Shown here one piece after another: positions 42,726 to 51,486 of a DNA stretch of 64,000 nt. The stretch covers positions 804,692-868,691 of the forward strand of contig NC_020913.1 in the NCBI RefSeq assembly GCF_000300255.2, given 5' to 3'. Below the pieces are notes generated by a model that saw only the letters and a list, made by a program, of their open reading frames with translations, was not told the origin of the DNA and made no database searches. Position numbers and translations under genes: made by a program. The stretch comes from Candidatus Methanomethylophilus alvi Mx1201. GTDB lineage: Archaea > Thermoplasmatota > Thermoplasmata > Methanomassiliicoccales > Methanomethylophilaceae. How positions within the stretch are numbered: position 1 is the stretch's first letter; every line of letters starts with the position of its first letter.

Positions 42726-43235
42726 ATGGATGGGACAATGAGCATTACAGACCAGGTCAGGCTCATGCGCTCCGTTATGGGACGCAAGATTATGGAGCTC
42801 GACGAGTACAACGACAAAGCTGCCGAGGCCGTCGGAGACGAGGCCGAGAGGTATCTGGCCATGGCGGACTTCCTGGAGAACGACATCGCAGGATACAAGA
42901 CGATCATAGAAGACCTTAAGGACGGCAGCTGTGATTATACCGGAAGCCTCTACGACATAGCGTCCCTCCCTGCGGAACTCCTAGGGCTCTATCAGAACTT
43001 CTACATCCCCTCCCTCAGCCCCGAGGACAAGGCGGACGAGAACGCCGCCATGGAGCTCAAGGTGTCCTATGCCAAGGACCTCGCGACAAGCTATGCCGCC
43101 AAGATCGGAAAGGCCGCTCTTTCCAGCGACCTCGCCCTGAACCTCATGATGTCCGACGACGGTATACTCGCGGCCATCGGGGCCATCGTGGCATCCAACC
43201 CCGAGATCCTCAGCGCCCTGTCCGACGAACAGTGA
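42726..43235 (+). CDS. Helical protein of unknown function
   Basis: 169 residues, almost entirely helical with no cysteine cluster or membrane segment beyond a mildly hydrophobic end (DGILAAIGAIVASNPEIL). ATG 42726 (MDGTMSITDQVRLMRSVMGR) is preferred over GTG 42717 because AGGTG sits 8 bases upstream. Family not recognised. GC content and codon use match the core genome, so it is likely a lineage-specific cytosolic protein. Confidence 0.72.
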   Translation: MDGTMSITDQVRLMRSVMGRKIMELDEYNDKAAEAVGDEAERYLAMADFLENDIAGYKTIIEDLKDGSCDYTGSLYDIASLPAELLGLYQNFYIPSLSPEDKADENAAMELKVSYAKDLATSYAAKIGKAALSSDLALNLMMSDDGILAAIGAIVASNPEILSALSDEQ

Positions 43236-43327
43236 TAAAACATCTCAAAGGGGGGGTTTATGCCCCTCCTCCACATTTTTCAACTCCGTACTCGATCTTC
43301 AGGTATGTGTGATATAATTATACTTAG

Positions 43328-43344
43328 TAAAGTAAAATACTTTA
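43328..43344. promoter_or_regulatory. Dyad TAAAGTA-AAA-TACTTTA
   Basis: 7-bp arms with a 3-base centre lie in the AT-rich region about 100 bases upstream of the protease gene. It could be an operator of the protease promoter; no other function is evident. The remainder of 43236-43440 shows only AT-rich promoter-like sequence. Confidence 0.35.
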
Positions 43345-43440
43345 TTATTTACGGAAGGTATGCATGATACCATATCGTCAGGGATCCCGACCCTCCGATG
43401 TGAGGACATAAACATATAGGACCAAGACCATTGTCCAGAT

Positions 43441-44346
43441 ATGTTCGCCAAGGCCTGCGAGAGAGTGTACAAGTTCACGCGTCCCCTCATAATATCCACG
43501 AGGACGGTCGATGGGACTGTCTCATCCTCATGCGGGACGTTCATTATCATAAATCCCGAAGGTTGGATTCTTACCGCAGGCCATCTGTTCGACTCCTTTG
43601 TGAAATACCAGCAGGACATGAAGAAGATCAAGGAAGTGGAGGAGATCAACGCCCGCAAGGCATCTATGGCCGTTCCGGGGGCGATGACACTTCCCGACAC
43701 CATACAGCTCGACCCCAAATGGATAACCAACCATTCGTTCTGGTGGGGAGGCGACGGTCTCCGTATCACCAGCGTATACGTGAACAGGGAGATAGATATC
43801 GCACTTGCGAAATTGGATGGATTCAGGCCGGACATGGTACAGGAATATCCCATATTCAGGGACCCTGATACAATGAGGCCGGGTACCAGCATCTGCCGTA
43901 CCGGTTTTCCGTTCGCCAATATCGCTACGGATTTCGACGAAGGCAGTAAATCCTTCCGCATAAGGAACGGGGTGCTTCCGCTGCCGTTCTTCCCCAACGA
44001 CGGAATACACACCAGGAATGTCCTGAAGCAGAACAAGAGCAAGGAAGGAAACTACGACATGCTGTATGTGGAGACATCCACTCCGGGATTGAAAGGTCAG
44101 TCCGGGGGGCCGATATTCGATACCAACGGACACATCTATGCCATGCAGGTACAGACCAATCACATCCCCCTCGGATTCCATCCGATATCGGAATACGACG
44201 GGAAGTCCATAGTGGAGAATCAGTTCCTCAATGTCGGCATCGGAGTACATGGGAAATTGCTGCAGCAGATCATGAGGGACCACCACATATCCTTCAAGGT
44301 CGAAGGCGATTCCTCCGAAGAAGAACAGTACATCATCAACGAATGA
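43441..44346 (+). CDS. Trypsin-like (S1-fold) serine protease, cytosolic
   Basis: 301 residues. The catalytic triad is legible: His in WILTAGHLFDSF, Asp in REIDIALAKLDG, and Ser in LKGQSGGPIFDTNGHIYAMQ (GxSGGP). A starting strand TRTVDGTVSSSCGTFIIINP fits the chymotrypsin fold. There is no signal peptide or PDZ domain, so it differs from secreted HtrA proteases and probably acts in the cytoplasm. A 60-residue insert between His and Asp (KYQQDMKKIKEVEEINARKA) may form a helical lid. Its promoter region has a dyad at 43328. Confidence 0.85.
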   Translation: MFAKACERVYKFTRPLIISTRTVDGTVSSSCGTFIIINPEGWILTAGHLFDSFVKYQQDMKKIKEVEEINARKASMAVPGAMTLPDTIQLDPKWITNHSFWWGGDGLRITSVYVNREIDIALAKLDGFRPDMVQEYPIFRDPDTMRPGTSICRTGFPFANIATDFDEGSKSFRIRNGVLPLPFFPNDGIHTRNVLKQNKSKEGNYDMLYVETSTPGLKGQSGGPIFDTNGHIYAMQVQTNHIPLGFHPISEYDGKSIVENQFLNVGIGVHGKLLQQIMRDHHISFKVEGDSSEEEQYIINE

Positions 44347-44369
44347 TGTCTGCATGCTTGTTCAAAGCA

Positions 44370-44834
44370 TCAACTGAACCACTTCCCGGGTTCTCCATTC
44401 TCTATGTCCTTACGAAGAGCCTTCATTATAGACGTTATCGCATTTTCAAATCCAAACTCATCGGAATTGTTCTCCAATGCATCCATGATGTCTGATACAT
44501 ATGAGGACACATCATATTCGAGCTTGTAGAGGATCCCGATCCAGCAGAATTGATCCCTGATCATTTCCTTGTAGATCTTGGAGAGGGACTCGTTACCGTC
44601 TTGGAAAAAAGCCTGATTATTATGTTCTGATTCGGCCAATCCGAAATAATCCCGGATCATATCGTCGTAATCGGTATCCCATTTACAAATGTGGACTATA
44701 TCCAAGACCTCTTCTACCATTTTTCCAGGATCGGTCTCATCATACAGCTTTTCGAACGCATCGCTGGCCTCGTCGTAGATGTGATCTTCCAAGGCATAGA
44801 TGAGTTCGCCCAATTTTTTCTTAGATGACATCAT
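44370..44834 (-). CDS. Acidic helical protein of unknown function
   Basis: 154 residues (MMSSKKKLGELIYALEDHIY ... DIENGEPGKWFS), rich in Asp and Glu, with no recognised domain. It starts at ATG 44834, whose first bases overlap the stop of a 31-codon ORF upstream (ATGA). It ends 23 bases from the convergent protease stop. Confidence 0.6.
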   Translation of the reverse strand: MMSSKKKLGELIYALEDHIYDEASDAFEKLYDETDPGKMVEEVLDIVHICKWDTDYDDMIRDYFGLAESEHNNQAFFQDGNESLSKIYKEMIRDQFCWIGILYKLEYDVSSYVSDIMDALENNSDEFGFENAITSIMKALRKDIENGEPGKWFS

Positions 44835-44926
44835 GAGGATCCCGTATGGCCGTTTTTGGTTTTCCAGAATACAATGATTAGAAAGTAGATATAAAATGTC
44901 ACCGACTTGGATCCAAATGTATCCAT
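44831..44926 (-). CDS. Possible 31-residue membrane peptide
   Basis: MDTFGSKSVTFYIYFLIIVF then WKTKNGHTGSS: one hydrophobic helix with a basic tail. The TGA stop overlaps the ATG of the acidic helical protein by ATGA, suggesting translational coupling, but the ORF is short and lies beside an AT-rich region, so chance is possible. Confidence 0.35.
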   Translation of the reverse strand: MDTFGSKSVTFYIYFLIIVFWKTKNGHTGSS

Positions 44927-45916
44927 GATATAGATTCCCAGACTGCAGGCGCTCGTGATGAAAGGATACGGACGTGCCGATCTTGTATTCGACCGTTAGG
45001 AGATCCTCGGAGTATTTTTCAGAAGACGTGGAAATACCTCCTCATGGTTTGATTTCGGACAATCGATAGAAGTATAGAAATAAATTATGTAAATTAAGCA
45101 AATTACTTTACAAATCATCGATGTAAAATATTATCACAAATATTGGGTAAAAATTTTCAATTCGCATCGATTTTTAAAATCTTAAAATATCTCCATTTTT
45201 ACGTCCAAACATGCTAAATTCTGGCATCATCATATAAATTCTATAAATTAAGTAATTAACTTAACTAATTCAATACTATGTTATTTGATTCAAATTTCAC
45301 ATAAAATAAAGATTTTTGTAAAAACTCAGCGTAAATTGAGTGCAAAATGCAAATTTTATGTCAAAAATGCAAGAATTCTTGTCAACGACGGTACCCCGAA
45401 TATCTACATAAAATCATACAAAAATCGAGGGTATTTTTGGCTGAAACATTTTTTTCTGACAAAAAACATGGATTTTATCGCCTATTTTTACAGATGCACG
45501 AAAAATACAAAGCAAATATGCAATAAATATATCTAAAAATAACATAATTTGATATGATGATATATGTAAAGCATTTAACTTAATTAGGTAAAAATAAAAC
45601 ACATCATGGAATATATGATAAAAACGTCGATAAATTCGATATTTTGAAAATATGTCGATCATATTCAAAAAAAGTACAGTTCGAATGCACATGTAATATT
45701 AATAAAGCATATTTCTTAACTAATGATATATTTTTCATGTGTATGTGAAACATACGACATGTTGTAAAAATTGACCCTATTTTTACATGTTCGTATGGAT
45801 GGAAAAACTATTTTGCACGAAAACGGCCCTTAAATCGATTATAATTTCTAAAAGGTATTCCCATATGGGTTGGCCTTTGTTTTTCGATTTAAAGGCCGTT
45901 TTGGAAAGAAAATTTT
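44927..45916. other. AT-rich, gene-poor stretch of about 1 kb
   Basis: Base composition is strikingly AT-rich compared with the surrounding genes. Several variants of TTAA-xx-TTAA motifs recur (near 45090, 45250, 45575 and 45715). The short frames are Lys/Ile/Phe-rich with no family match and no start signals, so I call no gene. It ends in the inverted repeat at 45820-45902. Confidence 0.6.
45820..45902. repeat. 83-bp inverted-repeat element
   Basis: AAAACGGCCCTTAAATCGA (45820-45838) and the inverse TCGATTTAAAGGCCGTTTT (45884-45902) match at 18 of 19 positions around a 45-base centre that itself holds the palindrome CCCATATGGG (45860-45869). It lies just past the geranylgeranyl reductase stop. 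Confidence 0.75.
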
Positions 45917-46948
45917 TCACCACCCATAGAGGATCGCCATGAGGCAACCGATGTATGCCTTGGCGTATCTCGGTCTCCGGATGACGGAACATAGGCCGTT
46001 GACGAAAAGATTGCGATGCGTCATGGCCTTGGAGAAATCCCTCAGATCGTCATCCTTCATCACACACATCGCGTTATGGAGCTCCATGAAGCGTCTGTCG
46101 AAAAGCCTGGAGTGTTTCTGCCATTTCGCATAGATGGACGGGTCTCCTTTCCTTATCGCCTCGGTTGCTTTCCTCGCCGACTCGAAAGCCGTTCTCAACC
46201 CCCCGTAGGTGAGCGGATTGGGGAATCCTGCCGCATCCCCTATCAGGAACACGTTGCCTTTGACCAGCTCCGGAACACAGCCGCTCGGGATGAAACGGTG
46301 CAGGCCCCTTTCTCTGATATCCGGGACGACCATTCCCGAGACCGATCCCACCGTTCTTCCCGAACCGCAGGGAAATAGCCACCGGTACGCACCCCCAAAC
46401 TCCTGACCTATGTCGAATTCGAATACATCCTCTGTCGGATCCTCCGAGATGTGTTCTTCCATGGGGGTGAAGATCTCTGGACGGGTACGGAACACCCCTT
46501 TCCTGACGGCGGAGAACGCTCCATCCGCACCGATGACATATCTGCTGCGTATGACTCTGCCATCGGCCAGAGTTATGCTGCATATGTCACCCAGAAGCCA
46601 TACGTCTGTGACGGAACCATGTATGGATTGGGCACCGCTCTCCTCCAAAAGACGTCTGGAGAGCTTCGGCCTGTCTATGACGTATCCCTTCACCCTTATG
46701 TCGGTGACAGTATTGCCCGGCCATCTGAGACGTATCGAATCCACCGAGTTCAGGATCTCCTCTTCTTTCAGAGGTATCAGGGATGCGCCCCTCCTGCTTA
46801 TCCCTCCGCCGCATATCCTGTGATATTCCGGGAATTTCTCATCGGACAGACGCTCTATTACGGCGACCCGCAGACCGGAACCGGAAAGAAACCAGGCAGC
46901 GGAGGAACCAGCAGGGCCCGCTCCGACGATGACCACATCGTACTCCAT
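45917..46948 (-). CDS. Geranylgeranyl reductase family FAD-dependent oxidoreductase
   Basis: 343 residues. The FAD-binding start is MEYDVVIVGAGPAGSSAAWF, followed by the family CGGGISRRG segment, and the second flavin motif is VFLIGDAAGFPNPLTYGGLR (GDAAG). These proteins saturate isoprenoid chains of archaeal membrane lipids or quinones. It is shorter than typical digeranylgeranylglycerophospholipid reductases (about 390), so a related isoprenoid substrate is possible. It is transcribed alone, with an AT-rich promoter region upstream. Confidence 0.88.
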   Translation of the reverse strand: MEYDVVIVGAGPAGSSAAWFLSGSGLRVAVIERLSDEKFPEYHRICGGGISRRGASLIPLKEEEILNSVDSIRLRWPGNTVTDIRVKGYVIDRPKLSRRLLEESGAQSIHGSVTDVWLLGDICSITLADGRVIRSRYVIGADGAFSAVRKGVFRTRPEIFTPMEEHISEDPTEDVFEFDIGQEFGGAYRWLFPCGSGRTVGSVSGMVVPDIRERGLHRFIPSGCVPELVKGNVFLIGDAAGFPNPLTYGGLRTAFESARKATEAIRKGDPSIYAKWQKHSRLFDRRFMELHNAMCVMKDDDLRDFSKAMTHRNLFVNGLCSVIRRPRYAKAYIGCLMAILYGW

Positions 46949-47408
46949 CTATTCTGTTCATTATCTATACATCTTTTTTATTTTTACGTTATATCCTATT
47001 GATATTAGTTAATAAAATTGCGTTACTTACAATAATTATTGCAATTAATAATGGCGGAGGCGAGGCGTCCACACTGCTCTGTGCCCTTTATCTATAGTAT
47101 ATATGATATATGGTGTTTGTAAAATATTTTATTATTCCTAAAAAATATTAAATCTATTAGGATTACCTAAATATAAATAAGATGAACGCATTGTATCTTA
47201 CGAAGACGAAAAGGGAGGTCTTCCGGGGTTGATATGGTTCGTGCAGGGACCATATCTCGAGGGGCCTCGAAAGAATAGTGATCGGCTGCCCCGACCGTCT
47301 TCGAGGATGTCCGGAGGTGCCGCGATTCGCCTCCCGACATCCTATCTCTCCTCCGTACATCCGACATCCATTGCAAACAATTATGTCATGTATCGCAATG
47401 TTCTGTCG
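46949..47408. other. Divergent promoter region, no confident gene
   Basis: The first ~200 bases are AT-rich and hold promoters for the minus-strand reductase. TATA-like AAATATAAATAAG at about 47170-47182 precedes a 16-codon ORF (MNALYLTKTKREVFRG) that is probably a fragment or chance. From about 47200 the GC content rises, and no family is recognisable before the GNAT start at 47409. Confidence 0.4.
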
Positions 47409-47933
47409 ATGCTCAGGTATAAGATCGTGATCAAAGGCTGCGACGAGGTAAAGCACATAAAGCGGCTGTATTCCGCGACCTTCCCTGGACAGGAGAAGGT
47501 CCCGTTCCGCCATCTCATACGCACTTTCGGAAAGGGAGGGGACATGATCTCCTTCTTCGACGGGGAGACATTCGTCGGTTTCGCATACATGTTCACTTCC
47601 GGGGACCTCACCTTCCTCGTATATCTGGCCATGCTGCCGGAAAGCCGCGGCAAAGGATACGGGTCACAGGCCATGGACCTCATAAGGAAATTCAAGGACG
47701 GCAATCGCATATTCTCCGTCATGGAGACCCCCGGATGCGGATTCTCCGATCCGGAGGTATGTGCGAAACGCAGACAATTCTACGAAAGGAACGGATGCAC
47801 GGTCCCGGGGATACTCCTGAGGTCGGATGAATACGATTTCGATTCCATATACCTCGGTTCCCCGATATCGGCCGAAGAGATGCAGGATGCGGTGGAACGT
47901 TACGAATCCGTACATAATGCCGGGATATTCTGA
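47409..47933 (+). CDS. GNAT-family N-acetyltransferase (first of three in tandem)
   Basis: 174 residues from ATG 47409. GNAT strands 2-4 read ISFFDGETFVGFAYMFTSGD, and motif A is LAMLPESRGKGYGSQAMDLI with the acetyl-CoA loop SRGKGYGS. The C-terminal RRQFYERNGC is the usual alpha-4/beta-6 region. It shares the FDGExFVGFaY...RxKGYGxxA pattern with the next two genes, so the three are a local duplication. Substrate unknown. Confidence 0.87.
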   Translation: MLRYKIVIKGCDEVKHIKRLYSATFPGQEKVPFRHLIRTFGKGGDMISFFDGETFVGFAYMFTSGDLTFLVYLAMLPESRGKGYGSQAMDLIRKFKDGNRIFSVMETPGCGFSDPEVCAKRRQFYERNGCTVPGILLRSDEYDFDSIYLGSPISAEEMQDAVERYESVHNAGIF

Positions 47934-47942
47934 GGCGATGCG

Positions 47943-48464
47943 ATGGGAGAACTAAGTACCAGGAAGATCAGACCGGATGGCGAAGGGACGGAGCAGATGC
48001 GTATGCTGTATACGGCCTCCTACGGAGGACGCAAGACCATCCCCTTCGACGACCTGGTGGCCGTTTCCGACAGGTGCGACCTGATCGGACTGTACGACGG
48101 AGATGTGTTCGTAGGCTTCTTCTTCACCCTCAGGCACAAGGGTGTGGATATAATCCTCTATATGGCGATCGTCGAACATCTCAGAAGGAAAGGATACGGT
48201 ACACAGGCCGTGCGTATCGCCTCCCGCGTCTACGAAGGGGATAGGATCGTCCTCCTTCCTGACGCCCCCGGTGTGGGCGACAGGCTACAGAACACCCGCT
48301 ACACCGTGATAAGGTACTTGGACACCCTCGGCTTCGAAGATGCCCTTTACAGATACCATTTCCTGAATTACGACTACCAGGTCCTGTGTTACGGAGGAAC
48401 GGTGTCCAAGGACGAGATGGACGATTCCATGCGTTCCCTCAGAAGGTATCTGAGATGCAGATGA
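47943..48464 (+). CDS. GNAT-family N-acetyltransferase (second of three)
   Basis: 173 residues. DLIGLYDGDVFVGFFFTLRH and MAIVEHLRRKGYGTQAVRIA (loop RRKGYGT) identify the GNAT core. It begins 9 bases after the previous stop, and its own stop falls inside the next gene's start region, consistent with an operon. The second half is more diverged than that of its neighbours, so the acceptor substrate probably differs. Confidence 0.85.
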   Translation: MGELSTRKIRPDGEGTEQMRMLYTASYGGRKTIPFDDLVAVSDRCDLIGLYDGDVFVGFFFTLRHKGVDIILYMAIVEHLRRKGYGTQAVRIASRVYEGDRIVLLPDAPGVGDRLQNTRYTVIRYLDTLGFEDALYRYHFLNYDYQVLCYGGTVSKDEMDDSMRSLRRYLRCR

Positions 48465-49315
48465 GGATAATGCAGGTCAGGGAGGACAGTCCCTACAGGG
48501 ATGCCGTCGAGAGACTCAACGACGAGGCGTTCTGCATGCAGGAACGTTCCACATTCGACTTGTTCATGGTCGGATGCAAGACCGGCATGGCCGACCTCCT
48601 GGCCTTCCTGGACGGAGAGAAGTTCGTAGGTTTCGCCTACATAGTCACCTGGAGAAGGATGCTGTACCTCTATTACCTGGCGATCGACCCCGGGTCCAGA
48701 GGGAAAGGATACGGGTCGGCCGCATTGGACACACTCAAGGACAGGTACTCGCCCGATTCGATCACCCTCAACATGGAGTTCCCCGACGGGTCTGAAGAGA
48801 AGGAACGCCGCCTTAAGTTCTATGTCCTGAACGGTTTCATGGAGAACCGTGTGAAGGAGAAGTGGCACGGCATGGACTTCGAGCTCATGTATTGGGGGAA
48901 GACCCCCGATCAAAAAGAGATGGGGATGTTCTTCGGCGAGTTCGAGAAGGCCCGCCGGGACATAGTGGCCGGATACGGGACGGAACACTCCATGGGATTA
49001 AGGAAGGGGCCGTTCGATTCCATCGTATCCGGGAGGAAGACCGTCGAGATGCGCCTTTATGACGAGAAGCGCCGCAAGATCCTTCCCGGGGACAAGATAA
49101 GGTTCTCCGACGGAGAAGGGGAAGAGACCGTCGTCGTGGTGAAGGATGTCATCAGATTCCCTTCGTTCAAAGAATTGTATGAGACCTTCGATAAGAAGGA
49201 CCTCGGATACGGCGATGGGGAGGACGCATCCCCTGCGGACATGGAGAAATACTACTCCGTCGAGGATATCGAAAGGTACGGGGTGCTGGCCATCAGGATC
49301 GGGAAGCCGTCCTGA
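48455..49315 (+). CDS. GNAT - ASCH fusion protein (third GNAT of the cluster)
   Basis: 286 residues. Residues 1-165 are a GNAT domain (LAFLDGEKFVGFAYIVTWRR, LAIDPGSRGKGYGSAALDTL). Residues ~180-286 are an ASCH domain: HSMGLRKGPFDSIVSGRKTV, EMRLYDEKRRKILPGDKIRF and VVVVKDVIRFPSFKELYETF. ASCH is a PUA-like RNA-binding fold, so the fusion may acetylate an RNA or a ribonucleoprotein such as tRNA; that is inference. ATG 48455 overlaps the previous gene by 10 bases; ATG 48461 is an alternative. Confidence 0.88.
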   Translation: MQMRIMQVREDSPYRDAVERLNDEAFCMQERSTFDLFMVGCKTGMADLLAFLDGEKFVGFAYIVTWRRMLYLYYLAIDPGSRGKGYGSAALDTLKDRYSPDSITLNMEFPDGSEEKERRLKFYVLNGFMENRVKEKWHGMDFELMYWGKTPDQKEMGMFFGEFEKARRDIVAGYGTEHSMGLRKGPFDSIVSGRKTVEMRLYDEKRRKILPGDKIRFSDGEGEETVVVVKDVIRFPSFKELYETFDKKDLGYGDGEDASPADMEKYYSVEDIERYGVLAIRIGKPS

Positions 49316-49374
49316 GATGTCGTGCCGTTTTCCAGGACATCGACATATGTCGATTTAAAAAGCGACCGTTGGTA

Positions 49375-49408
49375 TGTGTGAGGCGGAGTGATCGGACTCC
49401 GCTCACAC
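49375..49408. terminator. Long hairpin spanning the 3' end of the hydrolase gene
   Basis: TGTGTGAG-GCGGAGT-GATCGG-ACTCCGC-TCACAC is an almost perfect ~14-bp stem between two convergent genes. The TGA of the minus-strand hydrolase (49403) lies within the stem, so it can serve both transcripts. Confidence 0.6.
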
Positions 49409-50545
49409 ATCGAATCCGTTCTCCCTCAGGAACGCGACTATGCTTTCTCTATAAAGGTCGAACTGCTCCATGGCGGTCACATGCCCGGCATACGGGATCA
49501 CGGCGAAACGCGACCCCTTCACCAAGCCCCTGTATTCCAGCATGGTCTCCACCGTGACCTCGTCGCTGTCCCCGCACATGAAAAGCGTAGGGACGGAGAT
49601 GTCCTTCATCCCGGGGACCACGTCGAAATCCTTCAGCGTCCCCGTGCATACCATGTCGTTGGGACCCCATAATGTCAGAAACACATCGGAGAAGGGCTCT
49701 TCCGCATTGGCTATGGCGATATCCCTGAAACATTCCCTGCAGAACAGATATCTGGCATAGTACTCCCCCATGATCCTTTTGAATTCCGGACCCAAGTCGT
49801 TGTCGCGGATACATCTCCGCATCCCCTCATACATCCCGTCGGACATCGCCTTGAGGTTCTTCATCTGGTCGTCCGCCCATCTTCTGGAGCTCACGAAGGG
49901 TGACGGAAGGACCATGGCGGCGATCTTTGAACAACCCGTGCTTTCCGCATAGGCCACCGACAGCCCCGCCCCCCAGGAGGCCCCTATCAGGATGACCTTG
50001 TCCGATCCGATATGGTCTATGAAGTCCGACAGCTCCGCCACATAGTCGTCCAGACCCCAGCTGTCCAAGTCCTTTATCGGATCCGACCTCCCGCATCCCA
50101 TCTGGTCGTAGGCGTAGACGGGGTGGGCGAGCTTCAATCTCCTCGCCTTCACCGGGTTGCATTCCCCTCCGGGTCCTCCGTGGACGAATACCACGGGGAC
50201 GGTGTCGAGATCCGTGTTGTATGAGTAATATGCGACCTTTCCGCGTACGGTCTCCAGATAACGGACGTCGTCCGCATACTCCTCCACCACCTGCGGACAG
50301 AGCCCGTCAAGCCATATCTCCATAGAGGCGGTGAGGGAGTCCGCATCCGTGAAGGGTATTTCGACGGTCTTCGCCGCCGCACCCCATCCGTCCCTGTCGG
50401 ACACCGCCTCTGCCGTATAACCCCCGTCCGAGGGCCTGATCGTAAGCGAGAATCCGTTGGAGCGGCCACGGTATTCCCCGTCATGGGATTCCATTCTGAA
50501 TATCCCCAATATGCTTCTCAGGGTGATGGTGTCAGGGAGGTTCAT
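49403..50545 (-). CDS. Proline iminopeptidase-like alpha/beta hydrolase with an N-terminal extension
   Basis: 380 residues from ATG 50545. The S33 family motifs are complete: VVFVHGGPGGECNP (HGGPG oxyanion hole), nucleophile elbow ILIGASWGAGLSVAYAES (GxSxG), Asp in LFMCGDSDEVTVE and His in VIPYAGHVTAMEQF. These enzymes release N-terminal proline or other residues from peptides. About 90 residues precede the catalytic core (MNLPDTITLRSILGIFRMES ...), unlike most family members, where the HGGPG motif is near residue 35. An alternative ATG lies two codons upstream. Confidence 0.88.
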   Translation of the reverse strand: MNLPDTITLRSILGIFRMESHDGEYRGRSNGFSLTIRPSDGGYTAEAVSDRDGWGAAAKTVEIPFTDADSLTASMEIWLDGLCPQVVEEYADDVRYLETVRGKVAYYSYNTDLDTVPVVFVHGGPGGECNPVKARRLKLAHPVYAYDQMGCGRSDPIKDLDSWGLDDYVAELSDFIDHIGSDKVILIGASWGAGLSVAYAESTGCSKIAAMVLPSPFVSSRRWADDQMKNLKAMSDGMYEGMRRCIRDNDLGPEFKRIMGEYYARYLFCRECFRDIAIANAEEPFSDVFLTLWGPNDMVCTGTLKDFDVVPGMKDISVPTLFMCGDSDEVTVETMLEYRGLVKGSRFAVIPYAGHVTAMEQFDLYRESIVAFLRENGFDV

Positions 50546-50640
50546 GCCCATCCGAATGCAGAACCGATAGAATAGTCTTTCACATGGTACGGAAAGATAT
50601 TCCTGGAGGAAAGTATAGGCCGGGGACGGAAGTGAAGCAC

Positions 50641-50967
50641 ATGTCCAAGACCATAGAGGAATTCTTCCCGGAGTTCGACAAACAGACCGACGAGACCAAC
50701 GACCTCCTGAACACCGCCATGATACTCGACGACAAAACGACACAGCTGGTGATGTTCGCCTTGTCCGTGAGGTCCAGGAACGAACTGGGTGCCAAAGTCC
50801 ATTTCAAGGAGGCGATGAAGGCGGGTGCGACCATAAAGGAGCTGTCCTACGTCCTCGCCCTCGTGGAGCAGGAATCACTGCAGGCCACGGACGCCTGGGC
50901 AGAGAAAACCCTCAGGGACTGGCAGGATTGGGCCTTCGGCGGCATCTCGTGCAGCTGTATGAGATGA
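50641..50967 (+). CDS. Carboxymuconolactone decarboxylase (CMD)-family protein
   Basis: 108 residues. The CMD/AhpD-like helical core is TTQLVMFALSVRSRNELGAK followed by HFKEAMKAGATIKELSYVLA. The redox CxxC of AhpD-type proteins is absent from the usual position; a CSC pair occurs only at the C-terminus (GGISCSCMR). Function unknown; such proteins can be hydroperoxide reductases or bind small molecules. A longer start at 50584 is possible. Convergent with the glycosylase gene, 2 bases apart. Confidence 0.82.
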   Translation: MSKTIEEFFPEFDKQTDETNDLLNTAMILDDKTTQLVMFALSVRSRNELGAKVHFKEAMKAGATIKELSYVLALVEQESLQATDAWAEKTLRDWQDWAFGGISCSCMR

Positions 50968-50969
50968 TC

Positions 50970-51482
50970 TTACACCGATCTGAAGTTCAGAGGTGCGTTC
51001 CGGTCCTCCTCGGAGGCGTACGGTATGCCTATGCGGGGGCCGGAGACCGCTCTTTCCGGCACGAAACCGTCGTCCTCGAGCCATAATCCGTTCTCCGGTA
51101 CCAGTTCCTTCCCGTACATGTCCTTGGAGAACCCCATGGCTTTGGAGACACGGCCCGGACCGTCCGATCCCTCCACCCCTCTGATCAGGACGCACTCCGG
51201 CGACCCGTCGGGACCGCAGCTCAGGTTCAGGAGCCAGAACATGTAGCAGCGGTAGACGTATGCGCGTCCGTATCCCGTGTAAAGGACCTCCGTACGTACG
51301 GTACGGCCTTTATGTGCATGGGCGGCGGTATCGTCCTCCCCGTAATAGGCCTCGGTCTCCGTGATACGGCGTCTGAGGACGTTTCCGTCCGGCATCATGC
51401 GGCAGAGGATCTTCCCCAACACATCGCGGGCGAGCTCTGCAGAGCCCTTCTCGAAATAACCGAGGTCTACGACATCGGGCAT
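50970..51482 (-). CDS. DNA-3-methyladenine glycosylase (AAG/MPG family)
   Basis: 170 residues. The family core is RRRITETEAYYGEDDTAAHA (catalytic Glu in TETEAY), TEVLYTGYGRAYVYRCYMFW and ECVLIRGVE, as in alkyladenine DNA glycosylases. It removes alkylated purines in base excision repair. It is shorter than many members (about 200). The gene starts 4 bases after the stop of the MFS transporter, so the two form an operon. Confidence 0.92.
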   Translation of the reverse strand: MPDVVDLGYFEKGSAELARDVLGKILCRMMPDGNVLRRRITETEAYYGEDDTAAHAHKGRTVRTEVLYTGYGRAYVYRCYMFWLLNLSCGPDGSPECVLIRGVEGSDGPGRVSKAMGFSKDMYGKELVPENGLWLEDDGFVPERAVSGPRIGIPYASEEDRNAPLNFRSV

Positions 51483-51486
51483 CTTC

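Noticed and set aside
44927..45916. Calling the AT-rich kilobase an origin of replication
   Set aside because: No Orc1/Cdc6 gene is in the window and no recognised origin-binding motifs could be identified by eye. AT-richness alone is not enough.
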